Part shown: piece after piece, positions 12,444-26,497 of the stretch
Position numbering within the stretch: the stretch's first letter is position 1
How the letters are laid out: every line of letters begins with the position of its first letter
DNA from: Ustulina deusta
Lineage: Eukaryota; Ascomycota; Sordariomycetes; Xylariales; Xylariaceae
Reading direction: 5' to 3'
NCBI GenBank assembly: GCA_023159155.1
Contig: JAJNNX010000036.1
Span: 124,001-188,000 of the forward strand
DNA length: 64,000 bases
The notes under the pieces: model-generated
Database searches by the model: none
Seen by the model: the letters and a program-made list of their open reading frames with translations, nothing else
What the model was told of the DNA's origin: nothing
Made by a program: the position numbers and the translations under genes

Positions 12444-13550
12444 GGTTGGTCGGGTTGTGATGGGATGGTGGGAGGAAAGGGGATATGAATCGGTCGCTGA
12501 ATTGGTTAGGACAGACAGCACGAGTTATGGGTTTGGAATGTGATTCCTGTTTACTTGTCACGACTTGATAATGGATTAATCATGAAAAAGAGATAGTGTA
12601 CAGGTAAAATCCGATGTTGACTACGTAACTAGCCATCTACATATATATAAAGACGTGGTTTCGATCCCCCAGCAACACCATGATCATCATCATCACCTTT
12701 GCCTGTCCAAGACTTTGCGACGCTGTTCGGTTGTCGGCCGAATAAGTGGATCGTCCAAAACTATGACGGGAGCTTGCCAGAGGCATCACGAGCCGAGTCA
12801 ATCCATCTATAAAAAGCAGAGACTATACCTAGGCCGGGCGAACCAAGTCCGCTAGGTGATGATACTAGACCATTTCAGAGGCGTAGTGGGGGTTAGGGCT
12901 TCATCCTTCGGACTTCTTCAGATGTCCAGACGTTCGGGCGAAGTCAGGGACTCCGAGGGAGTTGCCGTTAGGTATCCACATTCATGTTTTTTTCGTATAT
13001 GTAGCTTACCTAGGTAGTCTAGTTCCTTGAATAGCAACCGCATTTCTTGATAAGATGGTTAGGGTGAAGTGAGATTGCAGATAACTCGGTCGAGCTTGTT
13101 TTCTCTGCAAATCGTCAGCGGTTAGTTACCTATCTTCTATAACGGTTTGAGGAGATGCTAACAATTTGAGGCATCCTGCCCCATCACTATAAGTTGAGAA
13201 GCGAGTAAATACAGTATTGTCAGTTTGGTGGCGCTGAGGTAGGTGTATAATTATCTCCACGTCGCGATACTCGTGGTAAAATCCCCTTCTTCTTGTGCGC
13301 ACATTTGATACTTAATCAAAAGATATGGGAGATAACTATGCCTTTTCGTTAAAAATAAGATGTAACGTAGCGGGGAATGGTGATGCTTAACCAGTGGAGC
13401 TTGTGGCTTACTATCTACCTACCTAGTAGGTTAGTCAATTCTCCAAGGAAAATGTCGCACAAAGGATACTGTGCTTCCCGATCAGACCTTGGCAATACAC
13501 ACGGCAAAGCTTGCTTCAAGACCACGTAACACCTTAGTCGCAAAGCCACA
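12444..13550. other. divergent intergenic region, GST-like gene / thioesterase gene
   Basis: About 1.1 kb upstream of both flanking genes and so holding both promoters. TATATATAAA occurs near 12642. A sequence resembling a tRNA B box (GGTTTCGATCCC near 12658) has no A box or cloverleaf around it. TACCTAGGTAG-type words occur near 13008 and 13420. No gene recognised. Confidence 0.5.
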
Positions 13551-14036
13551 ATGGGCGACAACGCGGAAACAAACGGCCACGGCGACGAGGCGATCAAGTC
13601 GCACATTGAGCACCTCGTACGCACGAACTTGCCCAACTCGGCCATATACAACTTCCTACTCTCGGACGTGAGAATCGTGTTCGCGACGAAGGGAACCGTG
13701 AAGGCGCGGCTGACGCTCACGCGGAACCACATCAACTCGGGCGGAGGCATTCACGGTGCCGTGTCGGCCGCCATCACCGACTGGGCGGGGGGTATGGCCA
13801 TCGCGAGCTGGGACCTGAGAGCAAAGACGGGCGTCTCCGTCGACATCCACGTGCGCTACTTGTCGTCGGCCCGCGAGGGCGACGAGATCGAGATCGAGGG
13901 AACGGCCGAGAAGGTCGGGGGATCGATCGCATTCACACGCATCGTCATCTCCAAGGTCGTCGACGGGGTAGCTGGCCCCATCGTCGCGAGCGGCACGCAC
14001 ACGAAGTACGTGAAGCTGCGCGAGACGCCGAATTAA
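13551..14036 (+). CDS. hotdog-fold acyl-CoA thioesterase (PaaI / ACOT13-like)
   Basis: Single-exon gene of 161 aa for a hotdog-fold thioesterase, the family that hydrolyses acyl-CoA thioesters; the substrate chain length cannot be read from the sequence. The start ATG has a good context (CACAATGGG). Motifs: NHINSGGGIHGAVSAAITDWAGGMAI at about residues 62-87. Here the HG of the family's HGG loop is followed by Ala, as is common in fungal members, and the Asp of TDWAGG is the expected catalytic acid. Then comes VSVDIHVRYLSSAREGDEIEIEG, the central beta-strand region, and a C-terminal IVASGTHTKYVKL strand. No targeting peptide is obvious; it could be cytosolic or mitochondrial. Confidence 0.9.
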   Translation: MGDNAETNGHGDEAIKSHIEHLVRTNLPNSAIYNFLLSDVRIVFATKGTVKARLTLTRNHINSGGGIHGAVSAAITDWAGGMAIASWDLRAKTGVSVDIHVRYLSSAREGDEIEIEGTAEKVGGSIAFTRIVISKVVDGVAGPIVASGTHTKYVKLRETPN

Positions 14037-17000
14037 GACTGGCTGGTCTGCTGCTGCTCACCGGAAGGGGGTAGCAGTCATAGGTACGGTGGCGTTTCCT
14101 CGTCCGGATGGTGGGAGAGATCCGTTTTGGGGTTGTTTTGTTTGTTTCTACTCGGCATAGATCATTCTAGACACGACAGACACGGGACGAGATGGCTGGC
14201 TATTGCGGGCTAGTAATAGTAAACAGGTTAAGGCCTGGGGTTTAAGATTGAGGGAGGATGAAAAGCTTCTCTGACAGATCCGGTGCATCCAACCAACCTA
14301 ATAGGCATCTTCACATAAGAACTGGGATAGATGATGGGCTCTTTCACTCTCCCCTCGCCGGCCCCGAGTCCGTGCTTCAAAGGCCTAAGTAGGCGGCGCA
14401 CGTTACGATGTCCCGTCGATGCGCTGGAGCGTATGTTACCCTACGGGTGTTGTACAGATCTAGGATGGTTGCATGGGATTTCCATTCCTCCAGCGTAGCG
14501 CTGTGCGCACGGTAAGCAAAACGGTCGCGGGCCGTGGAGTGTGATCGTTGTACCATCTATGAGCATCTGGTGGATCCGGATTTCGGTCAGGTTTGCCCAC
14601 CTAGACATAGGGACCACCTCTGTCTGGCGGCAGGAGTCACCCCTCTGTCTATCCAGATATGTAGTGATCTCCCATAGTTGACCAGGGTCCATCGCCGGTC
14701 GGCGTAGTGTTACTCGGCAGCACATATAAGTTGACGTATGTAGGCGAGAATCTTGCTACGAACTATGCAGCTGCATATAGTATAGTAGTTACCCCTCATC
14801 TGGTTAACCAATACTATCGCGTAGGTACATACGTAACCATACATGTAAACAGCCACGGGAATAACTTCAACTGGGGTGGATGGTATTACCTGATACCCAT
14901 GCAGTCAGTCTATTGAATAGTAGTATGATGTGTGTATCTACGAGTAAACTTGAAGTCTCGAATTAAATATAGGGCTATCTGAAGGGAGGTATGTCTGGAT
15001 AGTCTACGCAAAGATCGCCAGTGGACAATGGTGTCATATGCTTGCGTCGGAACGGGTACTGAAGCCCTGGGTGTCTCCCGGTTTCGGGTCATTGCCGGGT
15101 CCTTTGGTCTGCTCATTGGCATAGTCGTATACAAGGCTGTCGCTGTGACAAATGGGGAGGAGATGGCGCGGGGAAAGAATGCATATAAACCCTAGTGCCA
15201 TGACAAAAAGAAGTGAAACGTTCGCTGCGGGCACGATGCGAGATGGATTTTTTCTTGCCGAATCAAGATATTGACAACGTTGGTTCGGCTGTCGAAGCCT
15301 CCAACTCCGCTGTTCCCGGAGAATAACGCCGCTCGGTACCGATACCTGCGCATTTACCAAAATAGCGCGTTCTTTTTGAGTCAATTATACATATGTAGGT
15401 GCAAGGATCGTGCAGCCTAAGAAAAGTCTCTTACATATATCACCATCACCCATCACCCGTCACCCATCCGGACATGCTGCAGAGAAAAAAGACCCGTAAC
15501 ATGACGTCCTTGACCATACGTTGTATGCAAAGCCGAGTCAACACTGAGTGGTTTGGGCATGTGACATCCCGTGGTGCCCGAATTCTTGCGCCGGGGTCAC
15601 TGAATAGACAAGGGTGTTCAATTACCGAGGCCAGTCAGCAGAAAGATGTAACCTTCCCCCAGATCCTTTCGTTCTTACTATCTGGAAGAGCAAGACGAAT
15701 GGAGGATGTCGTGTAGCACTAAATCGTTAAGGCAACTCCCGGTTTATGACGTTGGTGACATCGGTAGCTATCTTTTACGACAAATCGACTATGAATGGGT
15801 CATGATGGTCGGATCTTGTCCCCTTGTAATCCATGTCTCGTTCCATTTTCCTCAAAGATTTGTGAAAACGTATGGAGAGGCTCCTACTAAACGTTACCCG
15901 TATACGCCATGACTTAGGATATATCTAAGCCTGCATTGGATTCTCGAGTCGCATTGAGCGGCTACTCGATTTAATGGCTATTCCATAGGAATTCTTTAGG
16001 CTACAGATATATCTTCTCGGATGTAATTTGCATCCTTCACCAAGAGGGTGTGTTACACGAGGACAACCCTTTCTTGGAAGGAACATGATAGACACTCTGG
16101 CAGATCGAGATCCTGCTGGTGCTACGTATACAATAGGGGCCCTTTGTTTTTATTATTGTTATTTTTATTTACTTTTTTAGATCAAGCAACTTTTCCTTAG
16201 CTATAATTACCTGACAGGTCGGATCCAGCAGAAACCCGGATCCTCCCGTCTGGTAAGCTTCTTAAGCTTGTTTTGGGCATGACGAGAGAAAACATATCTC
16301 AGACATATGCTAATACTATGGGAAACTGGAGACGGAGCTAGCTGTTGTGGGTTGGGGGTTACGATCGAGTTCTTCAAATGGAAAGCGTGGCCTCAACCTA
16401 GGAACACCGGTGAACTTTTGAATCTCATGATCCTCTGGATTGCTGTCTTATAGAACGTGACCCTGAACTTCTTCCTTAATTACTGTGAGACCCCTGATAA
16501 CCCTGGTAGGAGCAATCCCCTTTCATAATACCGTTTCATATTAGTTAAATTCCCAAGAATACCGGTAATTCGTCAGTGGTTCGTAGGGATCCTGAGAGAG
16601 AATACCGACTCACAGAGACCGAATCGCCAAAACCGCCGAGTACTACTAATTGCACCCATATCGCAATCCTCCTGGCTCTACCTTATAGCAGGTTGATCTA
16701 AGAACCATGAGGGTGGAATACGGCCTAAGGCATAAATATAGATAAACTACCCTTTTTGTTCAGTGAAACTTAAGTTGAAACATCGAGTAGTTTGCTTGCA
16801 ATTACAGTGCTTCTAGCCCAATCTGAGAAACCCGACAATATATTGGCTATATCGATACACTCTGCCCAAGTAAACACACACTCTCGCGTCTGTGTGTCTT
16901 GCAGTCGCAAGAGCGGGGAATGTTCCCCGTCTGTAAGTATACCGCTCTCATAGGAGTCCTTTTGACTCTCACATATTACGAAGCTAACTAAGAGCTTCCG

Positions 17001-20000
17001 AGACACTGCTTACAGGAGTGATTTCCATCAAGTAGTTTCGGCATAAGTGAAAATAAATAAGAGATAATAACAATATTCTCACATAAGGTTTGAAAAATAA
17101 CAGTATTTTAGCAAACATCAGAACCTCGGCTGAGTAAATGTGAATTCAATATCCCAGCCAGTGCAATAAGCGTAGAAGTGTAATAATACCTTCATTCGTA
17201 GCAATTGTTTCAAGGGTTGTTCCCAAGTAGTGATACTTTTATATCACAAATCGACCAGTAGTACGTACTTGGACGAGTTTTGGATGATTCGCTGTAGGTT
17301 GAACTACCCAACCAAGTAGTATTCTTGCTAATATCGACTCCATCTTTAGTACCCAGTTCAATCACCAACAGTGAGAGAAAAGGGTATTTGATACAGAATA
17401 ATCATATACGATATGCAATTATCTGCAAACTCCGGATAACCTTCAGCCCTTAGGCTAAATATTGGTTGACAGGTATGCTGTATAGGGGGGGCATGTTGAG
17501 TTTTACGACAAGGGCGAGTACGCGACATCTCCATTTGAAAACTTAAGTTCAAAAGTTCATAATCGAGATGTCTACAACATCAAATGCGCACAAGAAATGG
17601 CGAGGTACTATACACCGTATTGAACGAGCCTGTGACTTGGATCTGGAGTACAATTTAGATGTAGTGTGCAAGCTTATTTCGAGCTGAAATTTTTGGTGGC
17701 ATTATCCGCCGTCAGCACTATAATACAGCCGGTAATATATAGCATACTTAAATGCATATCAGATAGTCAGCGCCTACCTAAGTAGGGGATCAAAGGTCAA
17801 TCTAGGAATTGATATTCTAAGTTCATCAACTTAAAACATCCAACAACAAATAATACCCTGCACTAATTCATGCTTTATCATTAATACAACGAGATAACGA
17901 ACGCCTCTGAAATTTGTGCCATGAATGAATATTATGAGTTGGCCCGGCCAATTAAGCACAAAGTTGAGAACACGGCCGCAGCTGATTGTTGGCATCACTC
18001 TATTTACTTTGTTCGTCAACTCTTTATGTATAATGATGTGGCAGTAACTGGTTCTAACAACGAAGTTCCGGATTTCTAGGCACCTCTAGAAATGCTAAAA
18101 GTGAGATAGCAAAGCAATTAACAAGCCAAATAGGATGATGAAATGATGAGCACCAAGTACACTAGAGATAAGGAAATGAAAGGAAAGCGTAGCCATGACT
18201 AGGTAACTCTAAAGCTCGTCGTGATCTATGCCATGTCTCGCTAGACTTTCTCATTGTTACAAAATTCCCCAACAGGCAAAATTCCGCAAGAAGTGCTCAG
18301 ACTGACGCGGTACGGTATGAGGGGAGAAGCCAGACCAGGTTCTCAGGTGGCATTGACCGGGAAAACCGGCACTTCTCTGAAATAACTGCCTATCTCAGGC
18401 GGTCGAGTTATGCTGATTTATCGCGAAGACCGGATTTCGTTCAAGACTCGGTAGTCGCGTCATCCGGCGTAAGATACACCGCTTTTTTCTCTTGCTCTTT
18501 TGATCTCAATATTGGCGTTTCCCGACTTGCTGAAGAATGCTGGTCTAGGGTAGGGGAAGTTACCTAGTACGCACTAGTCAACAGGAAATTGTTACTGTTG
18601 AATAGTATCTTGCATGTGCCGGGTTAAGTAGACGGGGATCCCAGGCAAGAAGCAACACTTTCGTCACAATAGCTGCAGCGCGCCGATTGGTCTGAAATTA
18701 GATCCCATAAGCGAGATGGGCATGAGGCCTGATCATGTTCACTCTGTAGTGTAGTCTACCTCAGTAGTGTACACTTCCGTGGTCAAAGTATAAAGGCTTC
18801 CTTCCGTGCTCTTGTGATGAGCATCCTATATCGTCACGAGTTTCACATTCTCCCAAGACACCCTCTGAAGAATGTCAAGGTCGTATCCTCGGTAGACTGT
18901 ACGTTATGCGCATATAATTGTAAGCGCTAGTGTAGGTAACAAGTAGACAAAATGAGGCCTGTGCGTTTGCATAAATCCCCTCGCTGAAAACATCCTTCGG
19001 AGATTTTTGCTCATCTTCTGCCGAAGCTGATGTGGGCGGGTTACATGGGTACAATGTAAACCGACACGGGTAGACGAGATCAGTTCAAGAGCGGTCTCCT
19101 ACAAGTGTCCCCTGTTTCGCGAGAGGAGAGAACATAGGGCAGGGCTAGATATTTCTTGAACAAGTGCGCATACACGTGGCTGTGATGAACAACTGCTATT
19201 GTGCTAGTTTACCACGGCCGATGCATTACAGGAGAAAAATGTATGTAACGATTGGAAGAATGGTGCCAAGACGGTTGCGGAACCGATTATCCCTGTAGTG
19301 GCTAAGTAGCAATTTCGACATCGGGGGAGAATGTGATTCTTTCCTCGGTGATTCAATCTGACTATGAAAATAGGTGTGTTAGTTGCCACTTAAGGCTAGA
19401 AGAATGGCGAATATGATCTTGGTCACGACAAGTCCTTTCGTGGGGGCCGTAACTTTAGCGGTTCGGGAATTGGCTCCTGGCGTGCGTAGGTAGGTAACCT
19501 AAGAACTTGGGTTGTTGTAAAACGGTCAGGCCTTTGTCGTTAGCATAGCCGGCACGCTGCCGCAAGATCTGCGACAACATCGGTTGTGATAGGAGATAGT
19601 CCAATTCTGGCGAGATTGAGAATAATGGGACGAACTGGCAAAGGACGAGACAAAGTGTCAAATCAGATCAGAATACCTAATAAGATACTGATCTTCGAAA
19701 CTTGGTCAACGATTGAACGGCACCATGGTATACACTAGGAATTGTTCTGGTGCTGCATTTGACCGGAACCGATCCACTAATCGAGGGGTAACAGCCGGAT
19801 GTTTCTGCTGGAAGCGAACGCACGTTGAGTGATGCATGCATGGCTGAGGATCAAGACCGCTTGACCGAGATTCTGGGCAAACAGGTTATCAATGACCATC
19901 AATCGATATCAGATTGCCTTACCAGGAAGCCTGGCGAAACATCCTCAACCGTCGGTCCGAAGGGGTCTACAGGCCTACCCCTATGCATCATGGGTAGTAT

Positions 20001-23000
20001 TACGAAATGATAGGTTCGAGTAGACGTCGATCCCGTCTGGATTCACCAACCTGGAAATGATTCTAGAGGAACACAAAAAGACGAGATCTTAAATAAATTA
20101 TGTAGTATTTGTTGCTGCCTTACAGATGATACCCCTCGCACTTTTCTCTTTCTCTACGATGATAGACTCTGGGGTACCAAGAAAAACCTCCCGAGAATGA
20201 AGGAAGGTATTGACCAACGAATGCATTGAAGGTAGGCTGACTTGATAATAAAACGATGATCAGAACGGATAAGAGAGAAAGAGATGCCGAATCGACTCAA
20301 ACCAATACCTATCTAGGCAACACCCAGATATAAATTTCTGCAAGGAGGTATCTCAGGTAGGCTAGGTCCTGTTACCTGGGGTCTGGTTATGGATTTTAAG
20401 TGACTGCACTGTGACAAGATTATACATATAAGACGGAGTGAACACAGTAGGAATATCGTCGGCAGTAATATCGACGTGCAGGTATACCGTACCTCACTGG
20501 GGTATCTTTAAGTATCTCAAGAGTCTAGATGCTACCTATCTTGGGGTTAGTTCACGTGCTCTCCACTGCTGCGGGTATATGCGGTAGATCTTACACTACG
20601 CTGCGGAAGCTTTTCATCCCATCATGCCTTGAGACCGTCTTGGAGGTCATATATCGTTCATATTTTCTTGCTGATACTATACTACATCGCAGTAACTTGT
20701 GCCGTTCGCCTGCAAGCCATCGTTCACGCCGCCTTTTCTGTTTGACCTTCAACAATCCTGGTAATGGACGTGATGGGCCGCGTCCTAGTGTAGCGAGTTT
20801 CGCCTAGTATCCGTCATCGCTGCCGGCAATCCTTGCTCGGGCTCCATGCAATTCCACTGTGGCTATGCCGGATCACACCCTTTCGTAGTGGTGGAGTGCG
20901 CAGATATGTGGTGTACTTCGTGTACACCAGGACGTGATCGTGTACATGATTTCGGAACACACCCCACTGGCAGGGACGTTCCGAGAACCCCTGGCGCTGT
21001 CATGTCATGTGTCTTTGTGTAGCATATGCTAGTGTATGCATGGGGAATTGGCAAGTCTTGACTGTCTGTGTTGTTCTCCTCCAACCTACCACAGTCGCAA
21101 CGAACTTGCTGGATGCGGTCATGTTGACGGCACAGACATGGTGCCATTACCTGTCTCGGACGAACGACGCTACTTGTGTTTACAAAATTGGTTCTTTTTG
21201 GTACTCTGCGGCTCTGCTTCTAGCTTCAAAGTGGATGGATATCCCTATTTGGCAGGCTGATGAAGCATATGTACCTGTCGCGTTCTCAGTCGTTCGCCTG
21301 TTCAATCGTGAGAAAGTGACTAGCCTCATCTAGCCAGGCCGCCCCGGATGTTCGCCTGCCTGCTGTCTACCACACTACCGACATCACACAGTTTGCTGTG
21401 CAATGTCACAGATCGTAGTGATGAGGACTAGGTAGTCTAGATATCACTGGTAGTTCATCCTGCCACCGGATAGAAAGGAAGGGCGAAATTCGCATATACT
21501 GCACCCACATTGTCGTCGCGGTCTATCAGTCTCGACTCTCCAAACGCCTACCTCTCCCTTGACCCATCTCGGGCTTGTTTGGTGGACTAGCGGCAGTGCA
21601 ACACTTTGGAAATGCATTATGTTATATACTTAAGTAGAGAAATACCCCAGGGGAGTCCTTCACCTGGACCAGTAACGACACATCTGTCAAAGATGTAAAA
21701 TGACAGCTGTGCAAGGTTCGAGTTCTCCCCGATCGCCCCAGGCGCTGAGTTCGGGTTGACACTAGGTTAGTTAACGTGACCTGTTATCCCCTGAGACATG
21801 GGCCATTGCAAAACTATCGCTTCAGCCCTGTCTTAGGCATGCCGCCTCTTCCTGGGAGTTGCAGAAGGAACAGTGCACAGATAGCTTTGAAGACTTCTCC
21901 CGACTCAGGTGTTAGAGCTCCTTGGATTTTTCTTCGCGGCCAGAATCACGGGCTCACATGGGTGGCGGCGGCTTCGGCCCCATCGATTACCAGGCCCCTG
22001 CATTGAGATACGCCTCTCATTTGCCGCCCCAAGTCCACAATCCCTACCACAAAATTCGCCCGTGTTGATCATGGACAGTCGGCTGTTACTGTGACGAACT
22101 GTACAAATCATGCTACCGTCTTCTGACAGGCTTTATTTATCATTGTCAACCAACAGATCCCACATTTACACGGTAGTTACTAATAAGTTATATTAGTGTA
22201 CCTCTACAGCGTCGCAAATCAGTCGCTAGACTGCAGCAGGTGGCGCCCAGCCTCTCCATACTGCCATAATTAACCCCAGAACGGCCTGAAATTTTTGCTG
22301 TTGATGTTGCATTTTGGCTCCATCGTGCTCCATTATTCCGCTCGACGAACGCAAGCTGCCCTAGCCTGCATATGCTCGAATATTTCTCACGTGTAAAAGT
22401 GTGATAGGCATTTCTTGTCTACCTACAGTAGCCCTATCCCAAGCTCATTTGTACACAGTACTGTTATTGTCGTGATACCTCTAGTGTACTCAATAATGCC
22501 GTTTGCCTGCATGTTCGAATCATAGTGTACACTACACTAGAGCTTTCCACAACCCTTTCAGCGCTAAAGACGGCTCCATCAGTCGCATCCCAATTCATGT
22601 CTGTGTCTGGCTGCTATGGGTCTTCCCGTGTTAGCATTGCCGTCATGCCGTTCCGGAGCAAGGGTTTGGATGTTGGGCTATCCAGTGTTCTTACGCGTAA
22701 CAATGTCGAAGATTGAATCCCTTTGAGGAGTTGCAAGAGTATGACGCGGAGAGCATGAACTCCTCGACTTCCGCTGCACAGACAAACAGAGCCGAATCCC
22801 GTGTACCTACACCTCGTAAAAGGTCCTGCTGTACTCTGAATGATAAAATCACACCCCTGTCTCTTCTTCTCGATAATCCAGACATCCCCAAGCGGTCTGC
22901 CTGAGGGTACTGCGTTGTCAGGTACTCGACCCGTCTAACCCCTGTTCATTAATGTATGTATACCACGCATCCCACCATACCATGACATGAGTGATCGACG

Positions 23001-24772
23001 CCAAGTAGCGACTATCGACCTGTCCACGAGCAGAGTATTGCAGGTACAAGATCTGTACCGACATAGATGGAGACTAGGGTACTCTACCTTGCCAACCAGT
23101 GTACACTGGACTCCCAGAACTCACCCTTGAAGGTTGAGTGACCTGCCCCGTGAGTACGTTTCGCCTAGACCTGGCTAATTCTCGTTCTTATCACTTGGGA
23201 TTTGTGTTGGAACTTATTCTTTGAAGCTATAGCTGTGGTCAGACCATTAACAGTTCCCGTACTATGTATGCTTTTGTCATGCCTCCCCAGACTACCTAGG
23301 ACATTCATCACCCACTACAAGTACCGACCTAGACACCCATGACAGTGTAGGAGACTGACATAACTTCTCCACTCGCCTGGCAAACCAGCTCCTGTATCTA
23401 TCATCTTGCTGCGGCGTTGCCCACTTCGACATATTTGCATTAACACAGCGATATAACGTTACGAGGATCGATTCAGCTTACTTACTTGCGGAGATACACC
23501 GCCGCCAGGGAAGCCGCAAGAGTCTTAGAAACAACTACAGTATTTGACTGGAACAGGTCGCGTGTAGTAACACCAAAATCCCAACGCCTTGGTCCTGCCT
23601 CCAGCCAGGCACTGCTCTCAGACCTCATCCTCGGGGATTTCGTCGGATCTTTTGCGGCACTCCGCGTTTGTAGCGCTGGAATCGAAACCACCGATTTGTG
23701 ACCATCCTGAGACAACACTTGCCAAACCGCCCAGCTTTCCCCCCTCTGATTACCACAAAACCAGTTCCAGTTGTCCTCATACAAGTCGAGGCTAGAGGGG
23801 AAACGAGGGTTGATCCAGAGGGGGCAAGAAGCGATTCGGGAACACACCCCCGTACGATCGCGAAACAGAAGTCAGCAAACACCGAAAATCGAGGGTCGGT
23901 TCGCCATTACTCAGTTTCCCTCAAGACTGGGGAGCAGATCCTAGATAGACCGCAAAGTCTTCCAGGTGCTAATATACTGTCCGATTCAGGTTCGAGAGAG
24001 AAGAATTTACCGGACACCCAGCGAATGGGTTTAATACGTTTATAGTTGGCTCCGAGTTTGGGATACGATCGTAGAACGGACGCTATCTAGTTCCCGACCT
24101 ATACCAGTGGTCGCAACGATTACCAAGCTCATCCGTCAACCACGGGAGAGGACCATTTAAGGGCATAGAACAGCCAACACGCAACTTCACACAATATATC
24201 ACATCAAATTTGTGCCATATAGGAGGGAAGAAAGGGATCACGCGAGGCTAGCCTAAGCCTCGTGGGGGTTTATCTCCGGCCCACGAACTCGTTCAAACCT
24301 CAACTCAACAACGCTTCTCCCATTGGAGAGTGCTCTAATCATCCATCTCCTATAACCAGCAGTCAGACCTGTGTCTTTTAGGACACTCCCTCTTGACTTC
24401 GCTTCGGTTCTCGCTTGGCCTTCAGCACCTCTGGCCTTCGATGGGATTGCCTCGTAGCATCGCAGAGCGACGGATTAGCAACAGGAGAGTGGTCTGGCAC
24501 GACTTAAATGGTGGATCGTCTATATTTTAAAGGGAAGAGCCGCGTTTCCTTGGCCAACTGCATTCGCGCTTCTATTCGAAATATTTTGTGATAGGCGACA
24601 AGTTCTCTCCGTACCGCACCATAGAGGAAGTTTAACCGGAGAGGAGGACACCTTTAGGTCATTGAAGCCTCCATTTTCCCCAGGCCCACAGATCGTCACG
24701 GACGTTATCCATATTTTTTTTTCTTCAGTTTCACGCTTTTGATACGATATCTCCCCAGGCGTAGTCGGCAAA
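14037..24772. other. 10.7 kb gene-poor region upstream of the velvet gene
   Basis: No gene could be supported on either strand. The longest open frames are about 60-121 codons, lack recognisable domains and are crowded with stops in the other frames. The sequence looks more AT-rich than the flanking genes from about 16 to 20 kb. It carries scattered GTGTACAC-type palindromes (18766-18775, 22524-22533, 23098-23107). The last 1-1.5 kb before 24773 is rich in CT tracts and may be the velvet gene's promoter and a long 5' leader, including a short hairpin CGAGGCT...AGCCTCG near 24243. No terminal repeats, long open reading frames or tRNA genes were found. Confidence 0.55.
22523..22537. repeat. TAGTGTACACTACAC motif copy 1
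   Basis: Fifteen-base word containing the perfect 10-bp palindrome AGTGTACACT (22524-22533). The same 15 bases recur exactly at 30123-30137. Palindrome copies also occur at 18766-18775 and 23098-23107. Confidence 0.7.
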
Positions 24773-26497
24773 ATGGCATACCACCAGCAATCTCCGTGGG
24801 GACATATTCCACATTATATGCCGATGATGAACTCAGGAATACCGAGTTTACCAACCTCTCAAGCGCAGGCACATCCACAAGAACCAAGCAGCAAACAGTA
24901 CGTCACATCCCAATCCCCACCAGCCGGCTACCATGACGTGTGTCTAACGAGGAACTAGGTTAGAAAAATATACACTTTCATTTATGCAGCAGCCATTACA
25001 TGCAAAAGCTGCAAATGGAAAGGACAAAGGTGAGAGTCACCCACCTCATACTAGCCGGGAATTATTGTCTGATCGCACAAATAACAAAAGACCGAAGGCC
25101 GGTAGATCCCCCTCCTATTTTGAAGCTGGAAGTGGCGACAGATCAAGATCCTGACGGTGTATATAAACAAAGTAGGTTGGCGTATTCTCTTGGGAAATTT
25201 GTTTAACGCTAATTTGATGCTAGGCCCATATCTCATTGTCGTTGCATATCTCGAATATGGCCCGGGCCAAGATCATGGCCCTGATGAAATGCCGCCGGCA
25301 AACTTGATGTCGGGTACAATGGTCTCGTCATTACACCGACTAAAAGATCCCGGTGATCAAGAAGGCGCTTTTTTTGTGTTCGGTGACTTGACAATCCGGC
25401 GTGAGGGCAATTACTGCCTCCGATTCGACCTACTACAGATGGAGTTTGGCGTTAGCTCGGACCCTGATTCGCTGGTCACTGTCACATCCGTAACCAGCAA
25501 CCCCTTTCGAGTCTACTCGCAAAAGAATTTCCCAAAACAACAGAAGAACGAGTCCACGTTCCTAACCCGGTCCTTTAGTGATCAGGGCGTTCGGCTTCGC
25601 GTGCGAAAGGATTCCCGGTTAAGTCTCAATCGAAAACGGACAAGCGATAAAGCCATCGAGAAGTTCGACCGGAAAAGAATGACCATAGAATCGCCTGGAC
25701 AGGGGCGGAGACCTTCAACCCAGCACAGGTCATCATTAGACTCCACAGAGCAGTATTATGAAGGGGACATGTTTGCGAACGAGCCGGCAAATAAACGACA
25801 AAGAACAGGAGCGTTGCAAGCAACGGAGAATGGACTTGAAACCCGTTCTTGGGGTTCATATCAACCAGGTACTGGCTCGTCTTTTGCGAACCACGGATCT
25901 ATGGGCTCGATCGGCACAGGGCCACCGACCTCTGCATCCATGGGTGCTCCTCAGATGCCGCCACCAACCACAAGGCTCGATACTCATTTCTCCTCGCTCC
26001 ACACTGGCTCAAGCATGTTCCATTCACCGGTGGGGGAACGCCAATCACCGGTCACTCCCTCATCCGTACACCAATCCCCCTTTGGTAACGCTGGATCACA
26101 AAACTCTTCTATGGCTTATTTATACGGAACGAGTCTAGGTCAGAACAGCAGCGCACAGCCGTTGAATCTTGCACCCGTTGGAGCTCACACACAGAGCGCA
26201 ATGAGTACCCCTCGCCTGGCAGACTCATCACCACGACCACATGCTCATTCAGCCAGTGCAACGCCTCCAATGGGTGTAAACATATATGCAGCAGCACCAC
26301 AAGCTTCTGCACCGCCACAGAGTCGCCAGCTTTCGTACAACACACCTACGTATCACCATGGCTTGTCAAACGCGTTCGATCACAGCACTCTGCATGAACA
26401 CGGGATGGCTACGCCCTTAACAGGGAATATGCCGCCTGACAGTTTGAAAGGCGGATATGGCGACGTCTTCAACGGAGTCACAGCAAAATCCGAGTAA
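24773..26497 (+). CDS. vosA: velvet-family regulator, VosA-like
   Basis: Nuclear velvet-domain DNA-binding protein. VosA controls spore maturation and viability, trehalose storage and repression of asexual development, usually with VelB. Exons 24773-24897, 24959-25029, 25091-25171 and 25224-26497 give 516 aa. The splices rebuild an uninterrupted velvet domain: KYTLSFMQQPLHAKAANGKD, then KDRRPVDPPPILKLEV, then KQSPYLIVVAYLEY, then SGTMVSSLHRLKD, FFVFGDLTIRREGNYCLRF and NPFRVYSQKNFP. It is followed by STFLTRSFSDQGVRLRVRKD. That tail, and the AKxAxGKxKDR segment, fit VosA better than VelB, VelC or VeA. After the domain come basic, NLS-like clusters (NRKRTSDKA, DRKR, NKRQRTG) and a long Ser/Pro/Gln/His-rich tail like an activation region. 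The gene stands alone between two deserts. Assignment to VosA rather than another velvet member is about 80% sure. Confidence 0.86.

Noticed and set aside
12642..12670. tRNA B-box-like GGTTTCGATCCC
   Set aside because: No A box at the right distance and no cloverleaf can be folded.
21712..21735. AGGTTCGAGTTCT, another tRNA-like B box
   Set aside because: No acceptor or D arm can be drawn in the 60 bases upstream.
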